Assembly: GCF_018860975.1 (NCBI RefSeq)
Contig: NZ_JAHKQI010000005.1
Span: 62,001-126,000 of the forward strand
Length of the DNA stretch: 64,000 nt
Source of the DNA: Lentibacter algarum
GTDB taxonomy: Bacteria > Pseudomonadota > Alphaproteobacteria > Rhodobacterales > Rhodobacteraceae
Direction: 5' to 3'
Shown: piece after piece, positions 1-7,384 of the stretch
How the letters are laid out: each line of letters starts with the position of its first letter
How positions within the stretch are numbered: position 1 is the first letter of the stretch
Notes under the pieces: model-generated
The model's input: only the letters and a program-made list of their open reading frames with translations
Told to the model about the DNA's origin: nothing
The model's database searches: none
Position numbers and translations under genes: made by a program

Positions 1-774
1 AATGCTTAGGTGCTGTTGGTCTTTATAGTGCTGTAGAATCGCAAAGTTTTCGACACCGATCTGGGCGACAGCTGCGCCGTCAACGAAGGTGCTGATCTGC
101 TCAAGTTTACGCGGCTTGCCGTCGGCAATAGCAGCAGCCAAACAGGCACCTCCGGCTGGCTCGACAAAGCAGTAAGAGGTGTCGCGCTCAAAGTAGGAAG
201 TGACGCCAGCCGAGAGCCCGCCGCCACCCACCGGGAGCACGACCAAGTCAGGTAACTTGCCGAGTTGCTCGGAGATTTCTGCGGCGACGGTTGATTGGCC
301 TGCGATCACATCGGGTGCATCAAACGGCGGTAGAAAAACGGCGTTTTGCGCGGTGCAAAAGGCCTGTGCAGCGTGCAGGGTTTCATCAAAATAGTCACCG
401 ATCAGTTCGATCTCGATGAGCTCGCCGCCGAAGGCTTTTGTCTTCATGATCTTTTGCTGGGGTGTGGTAACGGGCATAAATATGCGCCCCTTAACACCGA
501 AGTATTTGCACATGAAAGCAACGCCTTGGGCATGGTTTCCGGCACTCGCGCAGACAAACGATGGCGGAGTTTTGCGGCCTTCCATGGCGTTGTTCATGGC
601 GTTGAAAGCACCACGAATCTTGTATGAGCGCACGGGGGACAGATCTTCACGCTTGAGGTAAATCTCGGCACCATAAAGGCCCGACAAGTAGGCATTGTGC
701 TGTAGCGGGGTTGGCTCAAACACCGAGCGTAACTTGCTGGTGATGGCGTGTGACGTTTTTTGAAAATCTCTCAT
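1..774 (-). CDS. ilvA: Threonine ammonia-lyase (threonine dehydratase), 3' end outside window
   Basis: This is a PLP enzyme that deaminates threonine to 2-oxobutanoate, the first step of isoleucine synthesis; it could also act as a catabolic threonine/serine dehydratase. The first 258 codons are visible and the frame is still open at base 1. The PLP lysine lies in SYKIRGAF (near residue 44) and the phosphate-binding glycine loop is VGGGGLSAG. A second family segment is SAGNHAQG. The ATG at 774 is the first in frame. Divergent from argG with about 100 bp between them. The C-terminal regulatory region cannot be seen, so biosynthetic and catabolic forms cannot be separated. Confidence 0.93.
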   Translation of the reverse strand, partial: MRDFQKTSHAITSKLRSVFEPTPLQHNAYLSGLYGAEIYLKREDLSPVRSYKIRGAFNAMNNAMEGRKTPPSFVCASAGNHAQGVAFMCKYFGVKGRIFMPVTTPQQKIMKTKAFGGELIEIELIGDYFDETLHAAQAFCTAQNAVFLPPFDAPDVIAGQSTVAAEISEQLGKLPDLVVLPVGGGGLSAGVTSYFERDTSYCFVEPAGGACLAAAIADGKPRKLEQISTFVDGAAVAQIGVENFAILQHYKDQQHLSI

Positions 775-876
775 CTTGTTTTATTCAACCACTAAAGCCT
801 GACTGGCAAGGGGCTAACGCTTGCGGAGCGCCTGAAAAAGAGCTAACCCGCGAGCAACAAGCATGAGGAAAGAACG

Positions 877-2094
877 ATGTCAGCGCCAAAGAAAGTTGTC
901 CTTGCGTATTCCGGTGGGTTGGACACCTCCATCATCCTGAAGTGGCTCGAGACGGAGTATGGCTGTGAAGTGGTGACGTTCACCGCCGATCTTGGCCAAG
1001 GCGAAGAGCTTGAGCCAGCCCGCAAAAAGGCCGAGCTGATGGGTGTCAAAGACATCTACATCGAGGATGTTCGCGAAGAGTTTGTGCGTGATTTTGTCTT
1101 CCCGATGTTTCGCGCCAATGCGCTTTATGAAGGGCTTTATTTGCTCGGAACCTCTATCGCTCGGCCGCTGATTTCAAAGCGTTTGGTTGAGATCGCGGAA
1201 GAGGTTGGCGCTGATGCTGTGGCTCACGGAGCAACAGGCAAGGGCAACGACCAAGTGCGCTTTGAACTGGCTTGCTATGCGCTCAACCCCGACATCAAAG
1301 TGATCGCGCCTTGGCGGGAATGGGACTTGACCAGCCGCACCAAACTGCTTGGTTTTGCGGAACAGCACCAGATCCAGATCGCTAAGGACAAACGCGGCGA
1401 AGCCCCTTTTTCTGTTGACGCAAACCTGCTTCACACCTCGTCAGAAGGCAAGGTTTTGGAAGACCCCGCAGAGCTTGCACCGGACTATGTTTATCAGCGC
1501 ACAGTTGCGCCAGAAGATGCTCCGAACGAGGCCGAATTCATAGAAGTCGGCTTTGAGCGTGGCGATGCTGTGAGCATCAATGGCGAGGCGATGAGCCCTG
1601 CCACGATCCTCACCAAGCTCAACGAGTTGGGCGGCAAACACGGTATCGGGCGGCTTGATTTTGTCGAGAACCGCTTTGTTGGCATGAAGTCACGCGGCAT
1701 CTACGAAACACCGGGCGGCACTGTGCTGCTTGAGGCGCATCGTGGCATTGAACAGATCACGCTTGATAGCGGTGCCGGGCATTTGAAAGACAGCCTTATG
1801 CCACGTTATGCGGAGCTGATTTACAACGGTTTCTGGTTTAGCCCCGAGCGCGAAATGTTGCAGGCGGCGATTGATAAGAGCCAGGAGCACGTAACCGGAA
1901 CCGTGAAGCTCAAGCTTTACAAAGGCGCGGCGACGACTGTTGCGCGCTGGTCGGATCACTCGCTTTATTCGGAAGCGCATGTGACGTTTGAAGACGATGC
2001 GGGCGCTTATGACCAGAAAGATGCGGCGGGCTTCATTCAGCTTAACGCCCTTCGCTTGAAGCTTTTGGCGACACGCAACCGCCGATTTAAGTGA
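877..2094 (+). CDS. argG: Argininosuccinate synthase
   Basis: Joins citrulline and aspartate using ATP in arginine synthesis (cytosolic). The 405-residue length is typical. The N-type ATP-pyrophosphatase loop [10 protein letters not shown] lies at about residues 10-19, and further family segments include [15 protein letters not shown] near residue 116 and TPGGTVL near residue 275. The start is supported by an AGGAAAG Shine-Dalgarno sequence 7-8 bases upstream. Transcribed alone and followed by a good rho-independent terminator. Confidence 0.98.
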   Translation: MSAPKKVVLAYSGGLDTSIILKWLETEYGCEVVTFTADLGQGEELEPARKKAELMGVKDIYIEDVREEFVRDFVFPMFRANALYEGLYLLGTSIARPLISKRLVEIAEEVGADAVAHGATGKGNDQVRFELACYALNPDIKVIAPWREWDLTSRTKLLGFAEQHQIQIAKDKRGEAPFSVDANLLHTSSEGKVLEDPAELAPDYVYQRTVAPEDAPNEAEFIEVGFERGDAVSINGEAMSPATILTKLNELGGKHGIGRLDFVENRFVGMKSRGIYETPGGTVLLEAHRGIEQITLDSGAGHLKDSLMPRYAELIYNGFWFSPEREMLQAAIDKSQEHVTGTVKLKLYKGAATTVARWSDHSLYSEAHVTFEDDAGAYDQKDAAGFIQLNALRLKLLATRNRRFK

Positions 2095-2114
2095 GAAAAC
2101 TCAGTAAAAACAAG

Positions 2115-2146
2115 CGGGTCTGTGTATTGTAGCACAGGCCCGTTTT
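2115..2146 (+). terminator. Rho-independent terminator of argG
   Basis: A 10-bp stem (CGGGTCTGTG paired with CACAGGCCCG, one G-U pair) with an 8-base loop is followed directly by TTTT and a T-rich stretch. It lies 20 bp after the argG stop. Confidence 0.9.
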
Positions 2147-2213
2147 GCTTTTGTTACGCTAGCGTTTCGGGTTGTTAACCTCTTTAGATGCGAGGCGATC
2201 GCAGGTGACTCGG

Positions 2214-2298
2214 GTGCATACCACAGTACATACCGCAGTGCATAATGCGTGCATACGATTTTGCGATGCGGGTTAACGCGAGTTAACTTAACGCTGCG
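2214..2298. repeat. 85-bp dispersed intergenic element, copy A
   Basis: This element matches 49521-49605 without gaps, at about 66 of 85 positions by hand count. It starts with a near-tandem 12-bp unit (GTGCATACCACA, GTACATACCGCA, GTGCATAATGC), then TTTTGC, then a cluster of TTAA cores (GGTTAACGCGAGTTAACTTAA). It sits between the convergent genes argG and the secreted protein at 2312-2866, after the argG terminator. No reading frame is seen in it. The function is unknown; a protein-binding cluster is one possibility. Confidence 0.8.
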
Positions 2299-2311
2299 TG
2301 CGTTGGTCGGC

Positions 2312-2866
2312 TTATGGAGCGGGTTGAATGGTTTTGACCGCGTCGATCAAGATTGATTTCATTGCCTCTGATTTGCCCTTCGCGGTGTGCAAGGAGAAAA
2401 GCTGCATGTAGCCATCGGGCGAGACAGTCGCGATCATCAATGCTTCGGGTACACCGAGGTTTTTGTAGTCGGCCAGCTCAAGTTGCGTGGTGACAACCCA
2501 TGCTTTGTGATCTCCGATTTCTTCATATGTGCGTTCAGAAATGTCAGCGCATTTGTAGTTCTCGCAGAGGCCCTTCAGGAAGTTGTCTGTTGTCTTTTCG
2601 GCAATGCTGGCGCCCATCAAGGCAAGCGAATTGACTTTGAGATAGGTCATCGCCGAGATCACTGCGAACGGCTCGTGACCATCGGGAGAGGCCGCAACAA
2701 TGGTCGATTGTTCACCCGTGAGATCAGACTCAACGCTCCATGCGATGTCGCCACCGAGTTGCATGGTGTATTTGGCGTTGGTGTCTTTGAGCTCTACCGG
2801 CGATTGGGCGAAGGCGGCAGACGCTGTCGCAGCGAAGGCAAGCGCGAGAAATTTCATAGTGTTCAT
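2312..2866 (-). CDS. Secreted protein of unknown function
   Basis: A 184-residue protein with a clear Sec signal peptide, cleaved near AFA-QS at about residue 21, so the mature form is probably periplasmic. The mature part has two close cysteines (GLCENYKCAD, near residue 98) that could form a disulfide, but no motif that I recognise. An alternative start is the Met at residue 4. Its Shine-Dalgarno (ACAGG) lies at the stop codon of the upstream desaturase gene and only 6 bp separate the two genes, so they are probably co-transcribed. Confidence 0.8.
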   Translation of the reverse strand: MNTMKFLALAFAATASAAFAQSPVELKDTNAKYTMQLGGDIAWSVESDLTGEQSTIVAASPDGHEPFAVISAMTYLKVNSLALMGASIAEKTTDNFLKGLCENYKCADISERTYEEIGDHKAWVVTTQLELADYKNLGVPEALMIATVSPDGYMQLFSLHTAKGKSEAMKSILIDAVKTIQPAP

Positions 2867-2872
2867 CCTGTT

Positions 2873-3919
2873 TTAGGCCACAAGTTCGCGTGCTTCGCGA
2901 AAAGACAGCAAGCGCTTTCCGGCTTCATCCCAGAGGTGAAGGCGAGCGTTATGGAAGCTCTCGGGAATTGTCATCCGGTTGATGTTGTCGAGTTCGTCAT
3001 TGTCGCGCAGCACCTCGGGGAGGCGGTAAAAAGGGATGCGGCTGTAGAGGTGATGCACATGGTGAATTCCGATATTGGCACTGAACCAGTTTAGCAGCGG
3101 CGGCATCACATAATAGGAGCTGCCGTGCAGGGCGCTGTCGTGCAATTGCCAGTCTTCATTTTGGTCCCAGTTGGTGTGCTCGAACTGGTGTTGCACGTAG
3201 AACAGCCACATGCCGATAGTTGCGGCGATGACTGTTGAGGGGATGAAGATATAGAGTATCGGGCCCCAACCACCGAAGGCATAGAGAAGACCGAGGATTG
3301 CGAGCAAGGCGACATTGCTGCCCATCGCGCTGATCCAGTACTTGCGCTCGCTGGTGAGGCCGGCGGGGTAACGCTGTTGAATGAAGAACAGGTAGGCCGG
3401 GACAAACCCAAAGAGGAAGAACGGGCTGCGATAAGCGCGGTACTGCAACCGGCGCAGGGGCGTGAGCGCGTTGTATTCATCGACGGTGAGCGTGACGATG
3501 TCACCGATGCCACGCTTGGCGAGGTTGCCATGGGACGCGTGATGAATCGAATGTGAGCGGCGCCAGACGTCATAGGGTGTGAGGGTGAGGACACCGAGAG
3601 AGCGGCCGATCCAGTCACTTAATGTGCGGCTTCTGAACAGCGATCCATGCCCGCAGTCGTGTTGAATTGTGAAGAGGCGCAAAAGAAATGCTGAAACCGG
3701 CAGCGAAAGCGCCAGAGCGAGCAGTGGGCTAACTGAAAGCGCTGCCCAAGCCAAAGCCCAAAGCACGAGAAACGGAATCGCGGTTACGGCGAGCTCGAAG
3801 TAGCTGCGCGGCTCGCTAGGTTCGCGATACTTCGCGAGGGTTCTGATCCAGGCTTGGGCTGATTTGGCGCGTGAATGCTCGTTTATCTGCTCGGCTTCAA
3901 AGTCGGGTGCGATGTTCAT
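2873..3919 (-). CDS. Fatty acid desaturase (membrane di-iron type)
   Basis: An integral-membrane acyl-lipid desaturase that inserts a double bond using O2 and a di-iron centre. All three histidine boxes are present: HDCGH (residues 87-91), HSIHH (123-127) and HHVHH (286-290). Hydrophobic segments flank the boxes (about residues 45-82 and 163-240). The pattern resembles the DesA/omega-6 branch, but regioselectivity cannot be told from sequence. First gene of a two-gene leftward unit with the secreted protein at 2312-2866. Confidence 0.9.
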   Translation of the reverse strand: MNIAPDFEAEQINEHSRAKSAQAWIRTLAKYREPSEPRSYFELAVTAIPFLVLWALAWAALSVSPLLALALSLPVSAFLLRLFTIQHDCGHGSLFRSRTLSDWIGRSLGVLTLTPYDVWRRSHSIHHASHGNLAKRGIGDIVTLTVDEYNALTPLRRLQYRAYRSPFFLFGFVPAYLFFIQQRYPAGLTSERKYWISAMGSNVALLAILGLLYAFGGWGPILYIFIPSTVIAATIGMWLFYVQHQFEHTNWDQNEDWQLHDSALHGSSYYVMPPLLNWFSANIGIHHVHHLYSRIPFYRLPEVLRDNDELDNINRMTIPESFHNARLHLWDEAGKRLLSFREARELVA

Positions 3920-4117
3920 ACGTCATTTCTTTTGTTGCTTGCGAGACTGATAGAGCAACGGGGTATTGTGACAAGGGAAATATGCTTCCTTTAGGGCAAC
4001 TGAGCCAAAAGGTAGCGGATAAACCACTGAAAATTGACTAATTTACCTCAGTCGGTTCATTTTTTTGGCTTCTACGAACCGGCTTGCACAATGGTGACGG
4101 GCGTCGCCAACGCACAT

Positions 4118-4834
4118 TCAGGCCGAGAGTTTACGCTGCGCCAGCTTCTCGTAGATTGGCAAGGCATTAGAGAGGAGCGTTTGTTGCTGAGGCGTATCAA
4201 GGCTTGGCAATGGGCCTTCTGCGCCGGCGAAGCCATTGGAGTTGTGCACGGCGTTATACCAGTGCGAGGCCCATGCACCGTCGCGGGTGTGGCCGCCTTT
4301 GGGCCAGTGCAACATGTTGTCGTCAAAGGTTATGTCGACTGCGGCGCAGAGTTTACGCAGCATTGCCTCGGGCGCTTGGCGGATATCGGCGCTGTCGATG
4401 ACGATCGGGGTTTGGCCCTGCGCAAGGAGCATCTCGTAGAGTTCAAGCTGTTGCGAAAAGCCGATATCAGCGAGGCCGAAGTTTTGATACTTGGCTCCGA
4501 AACTGGCGATGACGCGGGCGGGGTGACGGATGAGGAAGATGTTTTGCACCTCAAGCATCCAGTCGCGCGGCACCGATGGCAGCATGTGCTGGCACATGTG
4601 TTTCTGATAGAAATGCTGCGCTTTGGGCTTTGTTAGAGACTGAATTACATCGTCTGCATCGTGGGGTTGGCTGGCAAGAACTGCGTCGCGCATGGGGTGA
4701 TCAAGGCCAGTTTGCGCGAGGTAGTGCGCGTAAAAGGGCTCATCGACCACGTCGAAGTCGGCGCGGTTACCAAAGGCATACATCATCGCGGTTGAGAGGT
4801 TGCGTGGGCCTGACCACATCGCGATGCTTTTCAT
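4118..4834 (-). CDS. Sulfotransferase-family protein
   Basis: A 238-residue protein that begins with a PAPS 5'-phosphosulfate-loop-like segment (WSGPRNLSTAM, residues 8-18) and has the later 3'-phosphate-binding-like segment RHPARVIASF near residue 101, as in P-loop sulfotransferases. It probably transfers a sulfonate group from PAPS to a small acceptor, which I cannot name. The start overlaps the stop of the aminotransferase gene by ATGA, so the two are translationally coupled and may act on related metabolites. Confidence 0.8.
   Translation of the reverse strand: MKSIAMWSGPRNLSTAMMYAFGNRADFDVVDEPFYAHYLAQTGLDHPMRDAVLASQPHDADDVIQSLTKPKAQHFYQKHMCQHMLPSVPRDWMLEVQNIFLIRHPARVIASFGAKYQNFGLADIGFSQQLELYEMLLAQGQTPIVIDSADIRQAPEAMLRKLCAAVDITFDDNMLHWPKGGHTRDGAWASHWYNAVHNSNGFAGAEGPLPSLDTPQQQTLLSNALPIYEKLAQRKLSA
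4631..4642 (+). repeat. Intragenic 12-mer TGTTAGAG[A/C]CTG, copy 1
   Basis: Inside the sulfotransferase gene, where the opposite strand encodes QSLT. One of four copies; the others are at 7031, 17972 and 18905. Confidence 0.5.
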
Positions 4835-5736
4835 GCGTCGGCCTCGATGAGTTCTTTGTAAAGCGTGCGAATACGCTTGGTGACGGGGCCCATTTCGGCG
4901 GTGCCAATTTGCCTTCCGTCAATCTCGCTGACGGGTGTTTGAGCACCGAATGTGCCGGTGAGAAAGGCTTCGTCGGCGCCGTATGTGTCAACCAAGCTAT
5001 AGTTGCGCTCGAAAACAGGGATTCCGTCGGCGCGGCAAACATCGATGACTTTTTGACGGGTGATTCCGTTCATGCAGTAGTCCCCGGTTGATGTCCAAAC
5101 CGCACCTTTGCGCACAATGAAGAAGTTGCAGGCGTTGGTGGTGTTCACAAAGCCGTGCACGTCGAGCATCAGGGCTTCGTCAGCACCGGCTTTTTCGGCG
5201 GCGATGCAGGCGAGGATGCAGTTGAGCTTGGAGTGCGAGTTGAGCTTGGGATCTTGTGTCATCGGCAAGCCGCGGATGTGCGGCACTGTAGCAAGCTTGA
5301 TCGGGCGGGGGATCTTGGGCTGCGAGTGCTCCATGATGATGGTGATCGTCGGGCCTTGCTGGCTCAGCGAAGGGTGCTGGAACGGGCGGGTTTTGACGCC
5401 GCGTGTTACCATCAGACGCGCATGTGCGTCGGTTGTCATATTGTTGGCTGATTGTGTCTCTAACAAGGCTGAATAGAGCTGATCGCGGCTCATCCCGATG
5501 TCGAGGTCGATAGCTTTTGCGGCTTCAAACAAGCGGTCAAAATGCTCGCCCCAAAACGCCCAGTTGCCGTTGTAAAGGCGCAGGCCCTCCCACACCCCGT
5601 CACCGAGCATGAAGCCGCTGTCGTAGACACTGACAACGGCTTGAGCCTTTGGCACGCAGCTGCCATTGAGCCAGATGAGAATTTGCTCGTTGCGGGCATC
5701 TTCCTCGGCTGCATGGGTGGTGGTTTTGTCGGCCAT
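4831..5736 (-). CDS. Class IV PLP aminotransferase (branched-chain / D-amino acid type)
   Basis: A 301-residue fold-type IV aminotransferase. The PLP lysine is in SHSKLNCIL (about residue 171), followed by the family segment EALMLDVHGFVNTTNACNFF, with the phosphate-binding TGTFGAQTPV near residue 262. It is likely to transaminate a branched-chain or related amino acid; D-alanine aminotransferase and aminodeoxychorismate lyase share the fold. The long polar N-terminus (residues 1-18) precedes the domain. Coupled by ATGA overlap to the sulfotransferase, which is not a standard isoleucine/valine pathway partner. Confidence 0.85.
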   Translation of the reverse strand: MADKTTTHAAEEDARNEQILIWLNGSCVPKAQAVVSVYDSGFMLGDGVWEGLRLYNGNWAFWGEHFDRLFEAAKAIDLDIGMSRDQLYSALLETQSANNMTTDAHARLMVTRGVKTRPFQHPSLSQQGPTITIIMEHSQPKIPRPIKLATVPHIRGLPMTQDPKLNSHSKLNCILACIAAEKAGADEALMLDVHGFVNTTNACNFFIVRKGAVWTSTGDYCMNGITRQKVIDVCRADGIPVFERNYSLVDTYGADEAFLTGTFGAQTPVSEIDGRQIGTAEMGPVTKRIRTLYKELIEADA

Positions 5737-5849
5737 TGTGTCAGCTCCTCACGTTTTCCCAACGAGTTGTAACCTCTTTGTGAGGCCTGTCTACAGCAGA
5801 GATTTTTGCCGCTAGAGTGAAGCCAAGAGATTGCGGAGGAGTATGAGCA

Positions 5850-6500
5850 ATGAAGTGTAGTGTGAAAGAATTGAAAGCTCTGATGTTGGCGGTGTTGATC
5901 GGACTTGGGCTGATGTTGCAAGCGAACACGGCACAGGCCGGACCACGCGAGAGTATCGTTGTGGCGGGCGGTTGTTTTTGGTGTGTTGAATCCGACTTCG
6001 AGAAGGTGCCAGGCGTTATCAGCGCCGTTTCCGGCTTTAGCGGTGGAAAGAGCAAAAACCCGACTTACAAGAGCCACGCGGGGCACTATGAAGCGGTTAA
6101 GATCACCTTCGATGCGGGTAAAGTGAGCCGCGAAAAGCTGTTGCATATGTTTATGCGCTCGATTGATCCGACGGATGCGGGCGGGCAGTTTTGTGATCGT
6201 GGTTCTGCATATAAGACCGCGGTATTTTACAGTGGTGCAGGTGAGAAAGAGCTCGCTCGGAAAGCTGTAACTCAGGCGGGATCAGACCTGGGGCGCAAAA
6301 TTGCCACCAAGGTGTTGCCGCTGAACGGGTTTTACCCTGCCGGAGAATACCACCAAGACTATTACAAAAGCAGCAAGGTTGTGCTGACCCGCGCGGGGCC
6401 TAAAAGCAAGGCGGCGGCTTACAAGTTTTACCGCAAGGCCTGTGGGCGCGACCAAAAGGTTAAGGCGCTTTGGGGTGGTGCGGCGCCGTTTGCTGGCTAG
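5850..6500 (+). CDS. msrA: Peptide methionine-S-sulfoxide reductase, exported
   Basis: Reduces methionine-S-sulfoxide in proteins. The catalytic motif GCFWC is at residues 41-45 (nucleophile Cys42). The MsrA segments DRGSAYKTAVFY and EYHQDYY follow. Unlike cytosolic MsrA it begins with a signal peptide (about residues 1-30, ending AQA), so it probably works in the periplasm. The start is fixed by GGAGGA 9 bases upstream; an ATG at 5842 runs into a stop after five codons. It ends on a CTAG that also supplies the stop codon of the convergent ribokinase gene. Confidence 0.93.
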   Translation: MKCSVKELKALMLAVLIGLGLMLQANTAQAGPRESIVVAGGCFWCVESDFEKVPGVISAVSGFSGGKSKNPTYKSHAGHYEAVKITFDAGKVSREKLLHMFMRSIDPTDAGGQFCDRGSAYKTAVFYSGAGEKELARKAVTQAGSDLGRKIATKVLPLNGFYPAGEYHQDYYKSSKVVLTRAGPKSKAAAYKFYRKACGRDQKVKALWGGAAPFAG

Positions 6501-7378
6501 GTTGCGGGCTGATTTTTGAGAAACGCGTCAACTTCGGCGCGGGAGGGGATGGCTTCGGCTGTCCCCTTTTTCGTGACTTGCAGGGCGGAAGCAGCGGACG
6601 CGAAACGAAGTGCATCTGTGAGAGACTGGCCCTCGTGCAGCGCGGCGGCGAGGTAGCCTGCGTGGGTATCACCAGCGCCGGTTGTGTCGACAGCTTGCAC
6701 CGGGAAGGCAGGGTAACGTTGTTCACCCGAAGCTGTGATCGCGCGGCCTCCTTTTGCGCCTTCTGTGATGACAGTTGTGGCGGGGCCGAGAGCGTTTTCT
6801 GTGCGGCCTGTGGCCTCGGTGAGTTGCTCAAGCTCAACACGGTTAAGGATCAGAACATCGGTGAGTGGCAAGAGCTTTTCTGTGGCGTCTGCATTAAACG
6901 GCGCTGCGGAATAGGCGACGGTAACGCCTTTGCTGCGGGCAAGACTGGCGGCTTCATATGCGAGGTTAGTCTCGTTTTGCAGAAGCAGCACATCACCGGA
7001 TTGCGCAACGCTCAGGGCAGCTTCAAGCCGTGTTAGAGACTGTTTCATGTTTGCACCGGGGAACACTACGATGGCGTTTTCACCGTGGGGATCGACATTG
7101 ATGATTGCGTGGGCGGTCGGCGCCTCGACTTCGATGATGCTATCGACGTTGACGTTGAAGGCTTGCAGGCGCTTGACGGCCCATGCCCCCTCAGGCCCGA
7201 CGGCACCGATGTGAACCACCGGCGCACCTGCGAGGGCGGCGGCCACTGATTGGTTTGCGCCCTTGCCGCCGAGGCCCGTGTGATGCGCTGTGGCGAGCAG
7301 GGTTTCGCCCGGAGCAGGGAGGTGCGGCACTTCGTAGAAATGGTCAAGGTTGATTGAGCCAAGGTTGAAGATTGTCAC
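6497..7378 (-). CDS. rbsK: Ribokinase (PfkB family sugar kinase)
   Basis: ATP-dependent kinase, probably of ribose. The N-terminal substrate-binding segment GLGGKGANQS is at about residues 35-44 and the PfkB signature with its catalytic base DTTGAGDTHAGY is near residues 239-250. The 293-residue length fits. It starts 6 bp after the stop of the malic enzyme gene, suggesting co-transcription. Other PfkB kinases share these motifs, so the sugar is inferred from overall similarity. Confidence 0.88.
   Translation of the reverse strand: MTIFNLGSINLDHFYEVPHLPAPGETLLATAHHTGLGGKGANQSVAAALAGAPVVHIGAVGPEGAWAVKRLQAFNVNVDSIIEVEAPTAHAIINVDPHGENAIVVFPGANMKQSLTRLEAALSVAQSGDVLLLQNETNLAYEAASLARSKGVTVAYSAAPFNADATEKLLPLTDVLILNRVELEQLTEATGRTENALGPATTVITEGAKGGRAITASGEQRYPAFPVQAVDTTGAGDTHAGYLAAALHEGQSLTDALRFASAASALQVTKKGTAEAIPSRAEVDAFLKNQPAT
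7031..7042 (+). repeat. Intragenic 12-mer TGTTAGAG[A/C]CTG, copy 2
   Basis: Inside the ribokinase gene; the opposite strand encodes QSLT. See the matching finding. Confidence 0.5.
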
Positions 7379-7384
7379 GCGGCG

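Noticed and set aside
2271-2290. CtrA-type binding site in the TTAA cores of the 85-bp element
   Set aside because: The TTAA halves are separated by 6 bases in both copies, not the 7 of the TTAA-N7-TTAA motif, and the element follows gene ends rather than promoters.
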